Made by a program: the position numbers and the translations under genes. Of a DNA stretch of 64,000 nucleotides, positions 20,301-33,135 are shown in pieces. The stretch's first letter is position 1; every line of letters begins with the position of its first letter. The notes under the pieces were generated by a model. That model was not told where the DNA came from and did no database searches. It saw only the letters and a program-made list of their open reading frames with translations. The DNA is from Brachionus rotundiformis (Eukaryota; Rotifera; Eurotatoria; Ploima; Brachionidae): NCBI GenBank assembly GCA_016802295.1, contig JAESIW010000162.1:1529346-1593345 (forward strand). The letters run 5' to 3'.

Positions 20301-23300
20301 TTAAGTAAAAGATTATATCGCCAAAAAAGAAACTATCCGTAAGGCTATATATCTATTCTGTTTATTTAATTTGAAATATCTAATCGATATACATGCTCGA
20401 ACAATATTTCAAATTTTATTACAAATTAAATTTATTAAACTAGAACATTAATTAACAAGTTGGCCTTTGGTTATTGATTTTAATGCTTCGTTTCGTATCG
20501 CCTACATTCAAAAAATTGACAATTTTTTTCTATCTTCCAATTAATCAAGGACCACTGCTAATAAAACTAAAAAAATTAAAACTTTGTTCTTAATTCTATC
20601 CATAACATGGTTTAATTTTCATATTTTTATTTAGACCAGTAAATTAAAATAAATAGATAAAAACAAATACTATTAGAAAAAATCCTCAAATGTCCGATAT
20701 ATTGATCGGAGAAGAATCATACTTTATGACAAAGTAAATAAATTATGAATTATCTATCTATTGATGTGATCATAATTTTGCATGATATTTGCTCTTTTTC
20801 CTGAATTAATTCGATTAAATACTCAAAAGGCATTTGAATTGAAATAAATCGATGCCGGAAATTCCAAATTTAAATATTTAATCTAGATAGACAACAAGAA
20901 AGAAAAAGCTAAAATTCCAATTAAGTTAATCTCTGTTACTCTTAAGTTTTATGATTGCCTAGGGCTTTAGTTCTTACGTAATTACAAATGTTCACAAATT
21001 GTTCAAGTCTTATATTCACCAATGGTCCTAAGATCTTTTACCAATTTTGAATTCAAAAATGAAACTTAAATAATAAAGTCTGAATAATGGTCAGAAATTC
21101 AATTAGCGGAATTCAAGTGAGCCTAATCTGGTAATTGAAAGCACTGAGCTGCATCCATCTAGCCAAATTAGCCTTAAATTAAGAGATATATGGCACACAA
21201 TCGTCTTATAGGATTTTCAATCAGACTCTTAAGAAGTCTTGAAATTAGTAATTCATTTGATAAAATTAACTAGCTTATAAATAGAATTAGTTGTCGATTT
21301 GTGTTGTCCATAGGTCCTTTAGGAAAAGTTTTCTCTCAAAATAGCCCGATCTAATTATAACAACTATATCGGGTTCTACAACAACAAAAAAAATCCTAAA
21401 AGTCATAAAAAATTCAAACATATAAAATCAAAATTAATTATTTAATTCGTTTATATCACATAAATTAGAAAATTGATTTTTCCTACGTCGCAGACCCCTA
21501 ATGACAATTTTGCTTTATAAATTAAAGCTAACAAAATAAATTATTTAATATATGGAAGAGAGAAAACTTTTTTTAAGAGAGAAATTGAATTTTTCCTCTA
21601 ATTTTTTCTCTTTTATTTCAAAGCAATAAATCAATTGTTTTTAAATATTAAAATGTATCTTAAATAGCTCGGAGTTGGATTACTTTGGCCTCGATTGCTT
21701 TTCATGCATAACTTTTTTGACAAAAATTCGGCACTCAATTGCCTATGGGGTCTTAACGCGGAATTAGAACAATTGAGTAGAAATAAATTGAAAATTATTA
21801 ACAATAAAGAATCTAATTTTGAAGAGGCTTTATGATGATGATAATTAACTTGATTAAAAAGCTCTTACGTTCACATTCAAAACTTTCTTGAGCTTTTTCT
21901 TTAGCTCTTTAAATTTAAATTAGGAAAAAAATTAGATCGCTTGAGATTTAAAAAACAAATGAGGAAATTTAAATAAAAATAAATTGATTAATAAACTGAT
22001 AACCATAAATTAAACACTTTATTAGTTTTATTTATTTGATGACCACAAAAAAAGTATCCCTAGCGCTTTTATATTCCCACTTAATCTGTCTCTATTTGCA
22101 CTTTAATATCCGATTCACAAGATCTTGTCGAGATAAGACACAACACTTATCAGTCTCAAGAGATATTTAAATTTTTTGTTAAACTCGATAAAAATCAATT
22201 TTTCGAATAAACAAAATACCAAACATTTTAAACAAAGCCCATTTCTCAAACACTTGACCCTAATGACTATTTGCACTTGAGCTATAAGGAAATAACAGCT
22301 TTCTTTAATTAATTAAAGTAAACATTTAAGAGCTTTTTTGCCTAATTGTTTCAGGTGTAGGATGTTTATCAAGTAGTTTTATTTTTGTTATTTTCTTATG
22401 TTAACTCTCTTAAAAAACTTATTAAAAAAAAGTAAAAATTGCTCTCTTTAAAGTCTGTAAATGAAAAGGACACCAATGGCATAGTCAGATTTTATTTTTC
22501 TATAAACTAAATTATTGATTAATTTAGCCACAAGGGCTTAAGTATTTTCCAAAAAAAAAATCAATTTGATATAAATAAAATTTTAAATTATCACAATCTC
22601 AGCAGGAAATGTGATATTTATTGAAGATTAAGTTAACTCGATCTATGAACGACAGGATGTAATCATTAAATCAGTACTTACATTTATCAGCATGGTCACT
22701 TGGTTCTTAAAAATATAAAATTATTTTTAATAAAAGACAAGAATATATTTTTGTATACCTTTTGTTGTGAAGTATAAAATTTGGCTCAGTTGGCTCTCGA
22801 CATTGTAAAGTCTTGCAGTGATTTCAAAAGCGTACGATTTGTTTGGCTCAAGATTGGTCATGTTGTACTCGAATGGAAGTTGATAGGCCAGAAAATTTTG
22901 AATTTGGCGCGTTAATAAGCGCTTAAGACCAATCTTTCGAATCAGGTCAATACCGGCAATGCGCCTAAATGGTTTTAAAGAGGGCCAAAATTTATCTTTT
23001 TTTAAATAAATTTCAAAATTTAAATTTTTTAGTATTTCATTTTCTTCCAAATGACGGTAGGCCGCCGACTCTAGATTAACATTATTTAGGTTATTATATT
23101 GTCTATAAACGTATTTAAGAGTGTCTAGATTAATGTTCCATTTGAGTAAAGCAAAAGTTGAGTTAATGACCAAAGTTTCCAAGTTATAAGGAGAATCAAA
23201 CTCTTAAAAAAATTTAATAAAAATAATTAATTTTAAGTTTATCAATAACATACTTTTGTTAAATCCTTTTATCTCAACAATTTGAGAGTAAGGCCCTTCG

Positions 23301-25987
23301 CCAAGCTCTTGATTAACAGCAGACATTCTCAAGAAATAAGAGCCGAATTCATTAGAGCCTAATTTAGAATTTATGCTCAATAAATAAGGCATATCATGAA
23401 CCGGAACTTTGACCATATTCCAATTACGGATCGGATTAGTCACCTGATTAGTGTGGTAAATTACAAAATACTTTAATTTTAAAATACAATTAAACGAAAA
23501 TTTAAGATAAAATATTCTTTATAATTACCATCAATTTTCCATTTGCATCATCTGGTTCATCACATTTTATCAAATATAAATTTTCATTTTGAAAAGTGTA
23601 TCTAATATTTTTGACATTTCCAGGTTCTTTGATAGAGCAAATTTATTTTAAATAAATTACATGAATTCAATTTTACTTGCTGCAGCGGTCCTGACCACCA
23701 ATGGACCAGTAGGTAAACTTTTACCAAGTTGATTTACTGCCACTACGCGAAATTCATATAAAGTGTAAGGTTTAAGCGAGTTTCCAATTTTGACTCTGGT
23801 ACTAGTAGTATTAAAAATCGAATAGTCCAAACTACTATCTATGTTATTATCTTCTGGTTTTTTTCTGTCTGCAGGAATTTTTTTATATCTTATCAGATAA
23901 TAATTTATCTCCGATATTCCACCAGGCTTCCATTCTAATTCTATTGAATTGAAGTAAATTGTGGTCACATTAGGACCGATTGGTGTCTCTGGTTTTGCTG
24001 TAAAAGGAAAATTTTAAATTTTTTTTCTTAAAATCAGTAAATTTAACATTTATTTGTAAAATAATTATTCAACAAGGTGCATATAAGGTTTCCACATTTC
24101 TGGAAAGGGATGGTCGGACTGTCGTAATTAAACTAATAGATTAAATTAAAGAAATAATGCCGGATATCAACATTCAACATGCTTTAAGATGATTATATCT
24201 CTAAGAGAATAAAAATTTTTGGATAACACTCAAAAATGAAAAATATTTGCCTTTTATTAACAATGTTAAATTATAAAGAATAAGACCAAACGAGTTTTGA
24301 GCTTGACAAGTATAATTTTTTGACTCAGTTAGATTATTCAGCTGTAAAATGTCTACATTATTTGGTAAATATCTTTGGTTCATGGTCATGGAATTAATTT
24401 TAAGGTGATGTCTGGCAACAAGCATACGATCACTCAAATCCAGTATCTGGTTCAAATTTCCTATTAAAGCAAGCAAAAACAAGCGTATAGTTAACAAATT
24501 TAGATTTTTTTTTTAATTATTAAATTTAATTTAAGAAAAAAACTTTTACATTAGTTTTTTTCTAAATTAATTTACAACAGTGTTAAAACTCATGCTAAAA
24601 TAAAAACACACCTTCAAGCCATTTAACCCTTGGCCTAGGCATTCCATTTGCATTACAAGTCAAATTAATCGAAGAGCCATAATCCAATTCGATTAAAGAT
24701 CTTTTAGGCAGCAAAAAGCTTGGTGGCATCAAGCGGTCTAATTTATTTAATATGCAGGGTTAGTTTATTATTAATTATTAATCATTTTATATAAGTAGTG
24801 TTGCTTAAAATTTGGTGAAAAAATTAGATCTAAAGACTTACTTCTGAGCATTATAGAGGTTTCAGCCGAATGTGTTCCAAAAGAATTGGTTGCCGAGCAT
24901 AAAAAGTCGATCTCAACTGAATCAAACAAGTCGGATGGCAAAGAAAGTCCATTTATGTATAGGTTATGTTGTACTGTATCTAAATTTAAAAATTTTATTA
25001 TAGGCATACATTTTTTTCCTTTCCTGGTTAGAGATAAACTCTATCCAGATGATTATTTTTTAATCTCATCTTTAAAAAAAAGCTAATAATATTGATAATA
25101 ATTAAAAAAATTATTTAAATTCGTGGTTTATCACCTGTGAAAAAATTTATATGTCATATTTAATTCTGACTCGAAAAAAAGTATTTATAATTAGGAATAT
25201 ATCTTGATTAAAAATTAGGTATTTTGATCAGCGATCTTTTATTTTTTTAAAGCATTTGTCACGTCTCAAATGAGAACCATTTGAGTTGGAAAATTTGAAT
25301 AAATCAGCATATGGGAAAAATAAAATTCAAAAATCTTAACTATTTACACACAGATAAATAAATAAAATTTACCTAAAGACATAAAATTACTAAATACTTA
25401 CTATCGTTTATGGTTGAAAAATTGCTAAAATATTTTCTATTTCCGAAGTTAATTGGTATGTTAGATTGGTACCATTGAACGCCCGAGGGCGAGTTTAAAT
25501 TGGTCACGTTGCACTCTAATTTGAACAAAGCACCAGGCTCGACAGACTTGGGAAAAGTAATTGTAGTAAATGGGAAAAATGCTGACTTTTCACGCACTGG
25601 CAAAACATTTAGTACTACTGTCTGTTCATCTTGGCCAAATCCATTCTCAACCACACAGGTAATGTTCATTTTAGAATTGCTGGCATCTATGACACGCAAA
25701 TAGCTCACATTGGTACCGTAAATAATGCGAAATTTTTTATGATTTTCGCCCAATCTTTTGTTATTTTTTTTCCATGAAATTTGTGCCAATGGAAAACTTT
25801 GTACCCTACACTCAAACACAATGTCTCCCTTAACCAATATGGTCGCATTTCCCGGTCTCAAGCCAACTATTACCGGCTCAGACTTTCTAAACGAACACTT
25901 TATTGAAGCTATAACAAAAAACAAAAAAACCAGCACTAATTTGACCCGATCCATTAGTCTTTTGATTAACAGGGATCTGATAAACAC
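8318..25987 (-). CDS. Lar: LAR-type (IIa) receptor protein-tyrosine phosphatase
   Basis: Exons in coding order: 25402-25987, 24842-24979, 24612-24737, 24251-24460, 23677-23997, 23529-23626, 23254-23443, 22759-23202, 22682-22705, 17102-17410, 15718-16239, 14743-14841, 10700-13156, 8318-9945; about 2383 aa. Order: signal peptide (VLVFLFFVIASIKC); three Ig domains (to about 353); nine FN3 (about 355-1370); membrane-proximal region; TM (about 1543-1570) with KKKRAK stop-transfer; D1 and D2 PTP domains. Both PTP domains have HCSAGVGRTG. D1 has AWPDHGVP; D2 has DWPEQGVP and KNRL, the usual LAR D2 changes that weaken catalysis. Ig1 has a Lys-rich loop (WKKNNKRLGENHKK) like the glycosaminoglycan-binding loop of LAR proteins. 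The family acts in axon guidance and synapse adhesion. Nearly all extracellular introns are phase 1. One donor is GC. D1 carries an unusual proline-rich insertion. The N-terminal edge of exon 17102-17410 is uncertain. Confidence 0.93.
9946..10699 (-). other. LAR intron inside D1 coding region
   Basis: A 754-nt AT-rich intron with donor GTAAGC (10699) and acceptor TTAACAG (9946). Both flanks are phase 1, joining the proline-rich insertion to the SDYINANF part of D1. Nothing else is seen in it. Confidence 0.75.
13157..14742 (-). other. LAR intron containing a candidate alternative first exon
   Basis: A 1.6-kb intron between FN3 6 and FN3 7. It holds the ATG-plus-signal-peptide exon at 14074-14305. 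The rest is AT-rich and shows nothing else. Confidence 0.6.
14074..14305 (-). CDS. Candidate alternative first exon of LAR (signal peptide)
   Basis: It opens with ATG at 14305 and encodes a textbook signal peptide (MRSYLIVYH, then LCLHLVLLAV, then PATTS), followed by a basic linker (PYLPRKKPNRPKS). It ends at a perfect GTAAGT donor in phase 1 after HRII. The next downstream acceptor (13156) is also phase 1, so the splice would give a short receptor starting at FN3 7 and keeping the TM and both PTP domains, but lacking all Ig and six FN3 domains. As a cassette exon inside the full-length protein it would put a hydrophobic segment in the ectodomain, which is unlikely. Base composition is less AT-rich than the surrounding intron. 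Promoter use is inferred, not seen. Confidence 0.5.
14842..15717 (-). other. LAR intron, nothing recognised
   Basis: An 876-nt AT-rich intron splitting FN3 6 (donor GTATGT after SSKW; acceptor TTAAAAG). Phase 1 on both sides. No other feature seen. Confidence 0.65.
16240..17101 (-). other. LAR intron with structured, less AT-rich block
   Basis: An 862-nt intron between FN3 4 and FN3 5. About 16540-16770 is noticeably more GC-rich. It holds a nested hairpin (16591-16623) flanked by an imperfect inverted repeat; see findings. The frame open into exon 15718-16239 starts at an ATG (16318) with a hydrophobic stretch. However, the strong acceptor AAATTTAG at 16240 in the correct phase makes ordinary splicing the better reading. 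Confidence 0.55.
17102..17438 (-). CDS. LAR FN3-4 exon with its own candidate start
   Basis: This exon encodes FN3 4 of LAR (ITLEWSLPP, then LKANTEYKIQISAVN). Read from the ATG at 17438 it begins with a clean signal peptide (MLLSLVLLIVVGRMAGA) running straight into FN3 sequence (VRVDSVSVAG). An in-frame TAG lies two codons upstream. Splicing from the upstream microexon would have to use a weak AG at 17411 or 17423, both phase-compatible but without a pyrimidine tract. The sequence therefore looks like a first exon as much as an internal one. It would encode an Ig-less LAR isoform beginning at FN3 4, or mark the true start of a separate receptor gene downstream of an Ig/FN3 gene. Confidence 0.55.
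17439..22681 (-). other. 5.2-kb LAR intron
   Basis: This is by far the largest intron in the gene. No coding block was found in either strand. It contains one GC-rich perfect inverted repeat (18226-18234 with 18249-18257) that stands out from the AT-rich background. If 17102-17438 is an alternative first exon, its promoter would lie just inside the low-coordinate end of this interval. Confidence 0.55.
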
Positions 25988-28900
25988 ATTCTAAAATTCT
26001 AAATTTTATTCAAAATTTATATTAAATTTGATTAAAAAATATATTCTTAAATTTATATCTTAATCAATTATCAAAGATACAAAATTGAAAATTATTTTTT
26101 GTTTAATTTATTTCTGGTCAACCCATGAATAAACAAAAAATATGAAAAAAATTTTTTAGAATCCTAATTAAATGTATTTATATATATTTATATATCATGA
26201 AATTGGTGAATAAATTTTTTTGTTAGTTTTCTTAATCATGAATTAGTTCAACCACAAAATAGATCAAGTTATGGGACTTTTTTGGCTGCAGAAAGATTCA
26301 ATGAACAAGTCTTGTTAGTGGACAAGTGATGCTTACTTAATATTGAAAGCCATTCGATTGCTCTCTTAATTAAAATAGATAAACACTGGCATTTTGGACC
26401 AATAAATAAACCATTTAATAGAATAGCTACCTGTTGTGAGATTTTTAGAGAACTTAGTCCAAAAATAAACTCAATTTAGTTGTTGACTTAATTAAAGTGT
26501 GCCAACTATGGTTACATGTTAGCTTTATGGCGATAGTAAGCTTCCTCAGCTAACAAGCTCCTAAGATATTTTCAATTAATGACAAAATTGACACGAATTT
26601 ATGTTTACGGATATTTAATCGCTTTATAGCTTCCAGAGTAATGGATAAGAACTTGTAGTTTTGTTTGCCATAAAATGATTTAATTAATCTAATAAATTTG
26701 GCAATAAATTCATTTTTCATCAGGATATTTCTGTAAAATATGACTAGAACTAATTTATTAAGGAAAAAACATGTTTTTAAAGCTGGTTAAAAATTGTTAA
26801 AAGCATATGCATATTTATGATTTTGACAAAAAAAAAACAAAACAAAACAAGAGATTTATTTAATTAAAAAAATAAAACTCAACTTTAAGCATTTGGATTT
26901 AAAATCACATTCTTGACCAATGGCTTAAATTTATCCCTCAAAATTTTGATTGCCATCGTGGTCAAAAAGAATAAGCTTCACATTGATTGCTTTAATTACG
27001 CTCTTAGTGTTTTGACTTGATATTAAAATAAAAAGTTGGCTTAAAAAGTTATCATTATTTATCTATTTAGAATCATTATGCGTTCTAATGATCTCAAACC
27101 TATCATATTAACTTAATTATATGTTTATTGAATCAGATATGGAGCAATTGATCCAAGTTTATAGAACAATCACTAATTCTAATAAAAAATTGAAAATTTT
27201 TTTTTAATAATTTAATAAAATAGAGTCTGTTTCTTTGTTAATTAATTTTTTCTAGCTTATGAAATATAAATTGCCATGTATTAGACCTTTCAAGACTACG
27301 CGGGACCATCTAACCATTTAAAGTGGCAACAAGCGGCAATTGAAAAATTCTAAATTAAATTAAATCTTTAAAATTACTTCAAGAAAACTAAATTTTGAAA
27401 AGTTAATTTTAAAATAGAAAAAAAGTGTTTTTCAGACAAATTGTAGAGACTTGAAAAAATAAACCTTAAAGTTAATCAAAAAAGAGTTAATTAAAAAACA
27501 AAGGTATCAAATTTTTATTTTTGTAAGAGTCTACACAAACACCAGAGCCGATATTTTTTCAAAATATGGTCAAATTAGCTTCCTGCATTTGTAAAATATT
27601 TATCCATATCAAAACTCAATCAAAGATAGATTGTTTTCTAAATCGATAAGCAGCACTTGAACAGGCAGCGCCTGGATCTTTTGTTATTCTAATCCATATC
27701 GATTTCACTTTTCTAAATAGTTCTATCTAGTTCCTCTTACAATAATTTTTTCCTATTGACAATGGTCGCGCAATTAATTCTAAAGTCTGATAGCTGGAAG
27801 TAATCAATTTATTTTAATTGATATTTTGGAAAAGATAAAATGAGCTAGATCAATATCGGCCAAGATTGCCTTTCCTGTTGCTGCCAAGCAGGTCTATAAA
27901 TAACTTAAACAAAATAGCCAGCTGTCAAGTTTGATATCTAACTAAACAAATTGATTTGATTAAATGAAGCAAAGTTAAAATAGATAAAGTAAAAAAAAAA
28001 ACATAAACTAAACAATTTACTGCAAGTCTCATTGAGTTTGATTGAAATTTAAGATTTGCTGAAACTCTGACCAAATTAAAGAACTGTCTGATAGACAAAA
28101 GTATTCGATGGAATAAACAAAGCAAGCCACTCGGTCCGCATACACACACACACACACATATGGTTGAATGACTTAGTTTTGTGAGTGGGAAATTTTAATA
28201 AATTAATGGTTGAGTAATTATAAATTTAGTTGTTTATCTTTCGTATCATGATGTTTATTAAAATAGATGCTAGAGATAAAGCTAATAAAAACCCACTCAA
28301 TTGAATGAAATAAAATCTCTGGTGTTTATATTTAAATGTTGAAATATTATTTATTGAATATTTAATAAACTAATTTTGGGTTAATAGAGCAGAGCTCGAG
28401 CCTAATTGGCACTAGCGAGCACTTTTTAGGCAGAAATTAATTCTGATCGGGGACAACTGCTTCTCTTCCAAGCTTAGCTTCCCGGCTCTAAGCCGATAAA
28501 AGACTCTAAACCTGTTAAAAGTAAAAATACTCAACAAGAAAAAACCATTATCCAAATAATAAATAGAAGAGAAAAAAATTTAATATTTTTCATCACGATT
28601 TAGCTGAGAATTTGATAAGATTATTGACCATTTTTAATATTTTTGTGACATTCTTTTTATTCCTAAACTAATAAATAATAAATTATGAATTAACAAGTCA
28701 CAAATTGGTTAAGTAATTTAAAATTTTAAATTTCTCAAATTAACCTTACAAATCAATAGTTTACTTCTAACTCAAATAAAACAATACTTAACTTGGTGTA
28801 AAAAATAAATATTTCTTACTTTTTCTAATTAAAAACAATTTGATTTATTAAAATAATTTTATCCTTGTGTGAATTAATTGCTCTTTCAAGTCGTCAAGAC

Positions 28901-31900
28901 TTTAATTAAAATTTTTAAAAGAAGAAATCAAGTAGCGAAAAGTTGGAAAGGAAATTTAACACAACCAAATCAATCAACAATTTTTGAAAAATTTAATCTA
29001 ATAAACCTAATCAAATCTTACGATTAGGTGCATACAAGTCTAGGTGTTTGAGCCAAAGAGAAAAGGAGCAAAAAGGCCAATATTCTGATCATAATTCCAG
29101 TTTATTTTTGATACTAGTCGAGCAAATAATCGCGTCAGGAAGTTAACAATTATGTGGTAAAAAATAACAAAACCCTAGAGAATAATACAAATTTAATTGC
29201 ACTTGAAATTTATTCAATGAAAAACATAAAAATCGATTTAATAAATGTTATCTGCTGAATTATTTAGCTAGCATTAGTCTCAGACTGAACAAAAAACCCA
29301 AACTTTTATAACTTTTTTACTCAATTTGAATTCAATTAGAAAAAAAAGTGGTCTCACTAAATGATATTTATATTTTAGGGTCCATTATAAATTTCTTTAA
29401 AAGAAAAGTATAAAGGTAAAAAGCTCTTTTTTGTTTGTTGTTTTTGTTCAATTGTGACCAAATAGACTAAATAGACTGATTTTAATTTACTTCTTAAGGC
29501 ATCTCTAATGCCATTTAAAAAACCAAACATGATTAAATACTAATTGATTTAAATGTGAATTTTATGAGCTTAAAATCAATGCCTAAGTAGTACTAAATAA
29601 AAATATTATTTTTTATCAAAAATAAACTTTCTTAATCTGGCATAATATATCTAGGTTATTTTCAGCCATATTACTGAAGCCAAGCTATTCAGCAGAATTC
29701 TTAATTAAAATTTTTGTCTCTTTGTCCATGGAATTGTGTGCAAAAAAGAAAATAGCTATCTATAAACAATTATGTTGTACGAAGAGTTTCTCTAAATAAG
29801 GAAACAAAAAGACAAGCAGTAGAAGGCAAACAATCGATAGTTAATTACTTGTTTTCAAATGGCATATAAATTTCAACTAGAACTCAAGATAAAAATAAAT
29901 TAATTTAAAAATATAGTCGCTTATCGGATGATGCGCATAAAGGAAATGGTCAAATGTCCAGCAATATGAGCCCGTATTTTTAATCTAATAGTGAAAAGGG
30001 AAATAAAAGAGTCGAATTAATCATTTGTAGCGCGGTCTTAGCTACGTTTATCTTGAAATAATTGGAATAATTATTGATTTAGCTTCACCCGATGTCTAAT
30101 TGCAATTATGAGTCTATTTTTATTTTCCAATAGTTTGCCAATTCGGCTCAGAGCTAAACATGGCATTAATTTTTAAACAGCTATTAACTCTTAGATGACA
30201 AATTATCAAGCCAAAGTAAAACTAGGAAAATTAATGTCACAAAAGTTACTCTCGAAAAACAAATCTTTTTTTCTTTTTTTTTTTTTTAAATCATTAATTA
30301 CAAAATAAACTTCTATTAAGTCGATTTAATTTTTTCAATACATGATAATTTATTCAAATAGTTTTTAATTTTTAATTAAACAAATAACTCTGATTTTTTT
30401 TTCCAAAAATTTAATTTTGTCCTAAGTGACAAGCGTTCAATTTCAATGACATATTCAATAAAATTAGAATAACACTAAATTGAAAATTATTGAATTTATT
30501 TTAAAATATTTATTATGGGTGTTATCACTTGACACCATAAATTATATCAATTTGATACCTTAAGTAATAAAGACCCCCATTGACCAATAATTAATAATAT
30601 ATTTTTTTAAATTACTTCCGGATTCTTTTCTAATTGAAACTATAGTTACCTGTCACCAAAATTAAGTTAAAACATATTGCTTATCTGTAAAAAACTTATT
30701 AAATTATTCCAATTATTGCATGAGCATTTTTGGTATAAAAATATCTAAATTTAGCTTGGAAAAATCGATACTTCTCTAATTTGGCTTAAATTTTTATCTT
30801 ATTCAATCAAGATGATTTTATCCTCAAATGACTGTGTAATCTTTAACCTAAAAATTTTATAAATCTCAATTTGAAGCAGCCTTTTTTCAGGCTAATGGCA
30901 ATCGGCTTGGGAAATTAGCCAATTTTTGCTCAAATCTACTTTCCATCACTGATTGAGCTTAATTAAAATTTCGAGTATTTAATCTTGTACAAGTTGAAAA
31001 ACTTGTAATATTTCAAGTCAACAAAACTTCAAGAATGCAACTGTCAATAAAAAGATTGCAAAATATTTATAATCAAATTTAGGAACTCTTTCAATTAGTC
31101 CTCAGACTTTATTTATCCAAAACCAATAACTATCTAGAATAATTTTCATTCCTATCGAAATAAATGAATTTCTATTAAATGATAACTATTCGATTTCATG
31201 CTTCAGAAAACATCAATTGAGTCTGCAAGCCATTAGATATTAAACTGGCTTCTTAAACTAGAATAAAACAATTCATTTATTTTCAGTTCAGTTAAATTCT
31301 TATACTTTATTTTAGATAAGGAACAAATAAAACATTTTAATCAATCAATTTATTTGGTCCTCTAAACTGAATAGCATATTTTGTCAAGTTTTAGTATTAT
31401 TTGATAAATAAAAAACACTTTATTAATATTAAAAAAATTGATTATTAATTAATAATTGTTTTTGTTTTGAAAAATTTTAAAAATATTAAAGAGGAAAAGT
31501 CAAATTAAGTGACAGCTACTTACACTGGCGGATGTAATGAGCACCAATTCACATTAAATTTACCGATAAATTACATTAAGCTTAATGATCGAATAAAAAT
31601 ATTATAATTATTAAATTTATTTCATTTAAAAACGGGTGCATTTTTTCTATATCAAAAAATAATTTTTTAAAAATTGGTGAAAAACAACCAGTTGGATGGA
31701 AGAAAGACAATCGATTTTTTTTATTCTGCGCCGATATTCTGCCTTTAAATTTGATTAAATCTATATGACAAAAACATAAAGTTTGTACAAAAATAAATAA
31801 CAGCAAATCTTGTTATTACCTTTAAAGACCGGATTAGAAGCGCTTTAAATTTGACATATTAGCTGGCTTTGAACACTATCTATTCTATATCATGGATTTG

Positions 31901-33135
31901 GTCTTGATAAAAGATAATTGGACTATGTGCTTTGCAGTTAAATAATATTATGATAATTTTTTTATTTCAAATTTTAAAAGATAAATAAAAACAGCCATTT
32001 TAAATCAATATTTTTCTAAAAAAATATAAAAGCCATAAAAAACATAAATTTTTTTTTTATAAACTTATATTATCAGCCAATTTCAAATTTATTCATTTAA
32101 ATGAAATATTAAATTTAAATTTTATTTTTAAAATTGAGTAATTGAGTCATTCTAATTTGTGTTTTTTGTCTAAAATTAAAAATTTTACAACTTAAATTTT
32201 GTTTCAAAAACATATTTTTTAATTTCTACTAATTTTAAAAATTAAATTCTTGAATTGATTTCATAATAGCAGCCCAAAGACACGCTTATTAAGGAGAAAA
32301 AAAATTAGGCATGCTCCAAGAGATGCCAAATTTGATAAGCAATTGTTGGAAAATAATTGATGATCGCTAGATTTTTTAATTTTAGGGCACAATTAGTCGA
32401 AAAGCAAATTAAAATATTGTTAAATTGGAAAAATCAGATACAGGCTAATAGCTGAAATGTATGATATGTTTTATCTCAATATTTCATGGACAATTAGTGG
32501 TCGAACAAAGACATTGGTGAGCATTTGGCGAAAAAATTCAATTTTAAAGCAGCTCTTGGAGCTAGACTAAATTAAATTAGCCCAAAGGCAAACTAAATCT
32601 TAAAGCATAAATTAGAAATAAAAAAAAATTAAAAAAGAAAATTTATTTTTAAAATCTTATTAAAACAAAATGTCCATGTACTATCATCTGGCTTCGAATT
32701 TAATTAAAATCTTTCAGCACACATGTTGATAATTAACTGGCCTAGGTAACTAGGGTATTTCTATTTAAAACAGCGAGCAATAAGCAGTCAAGCGTGCATA
32801 TTGTCTTAATAGCTCGGAGATTAAACAAATTACTGAATAGATTATAATTTAAATTTTTATTAAAGATAAGGATTAATTTTTTGTTGAAAAAAAAAAAATT
32901 TTTTTTATCATTTTTGTTGTTTTGTTTCTTGACTAGTTTTCAATTTTCTAAATTAATTAATTGACCATTACCAAGTTCCACGCACTAAACACAACTCTTT
33001 TCTCTCTAGTAGACAGTTTAATTTAAACTCGTAGATAAATTTGTTGAAATATCTATTTTTTTTATTGTTAGAAAATAAAAAAATAAATTAAAAAATAATT
33101 AATTAAAATAGTTAAAAATTAATGAACAAACAACA
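25988..33135. other. 7.1-kb intergenic region between divergent genes
   Basis: No gene was found between LAR (minus) and the 958-aa gene (plus). It contains a (CA)n microsatellite (28140-28160), poly-A/T runs, and a somewhat GC-richer block at about 28385-28500 with no frame. A minus-strand GTAAGT preceded by CCAGT at about 31518-31528 could be the donor of a LAR 5' UTR exon. On the plus strand, TATTTAAA at 32762 and a 5' UTR acceptor (TTTTCTCTCTAG, about 33010) may belong to the downstream gene. All three are weak calls. The length fits a regulatory landscape for a developmental receptor. Confidence 0.45.
28140..28160. repeat. (CA)n microsatellite
   Basis: A short uninterrupted CA dinucleotide tract in the LAR upstream region. 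Confidence 0.85.

Noticed and set aside
31582..31806. 74-codon minus-strand frame in the LAR upstream region
   Set aside because: Composition is Phe/Ile/Lys-driven by AT-rich DNA, with no motif; only GRISAQNKKNRLSFF looks non-random. Not enough to call an exon.
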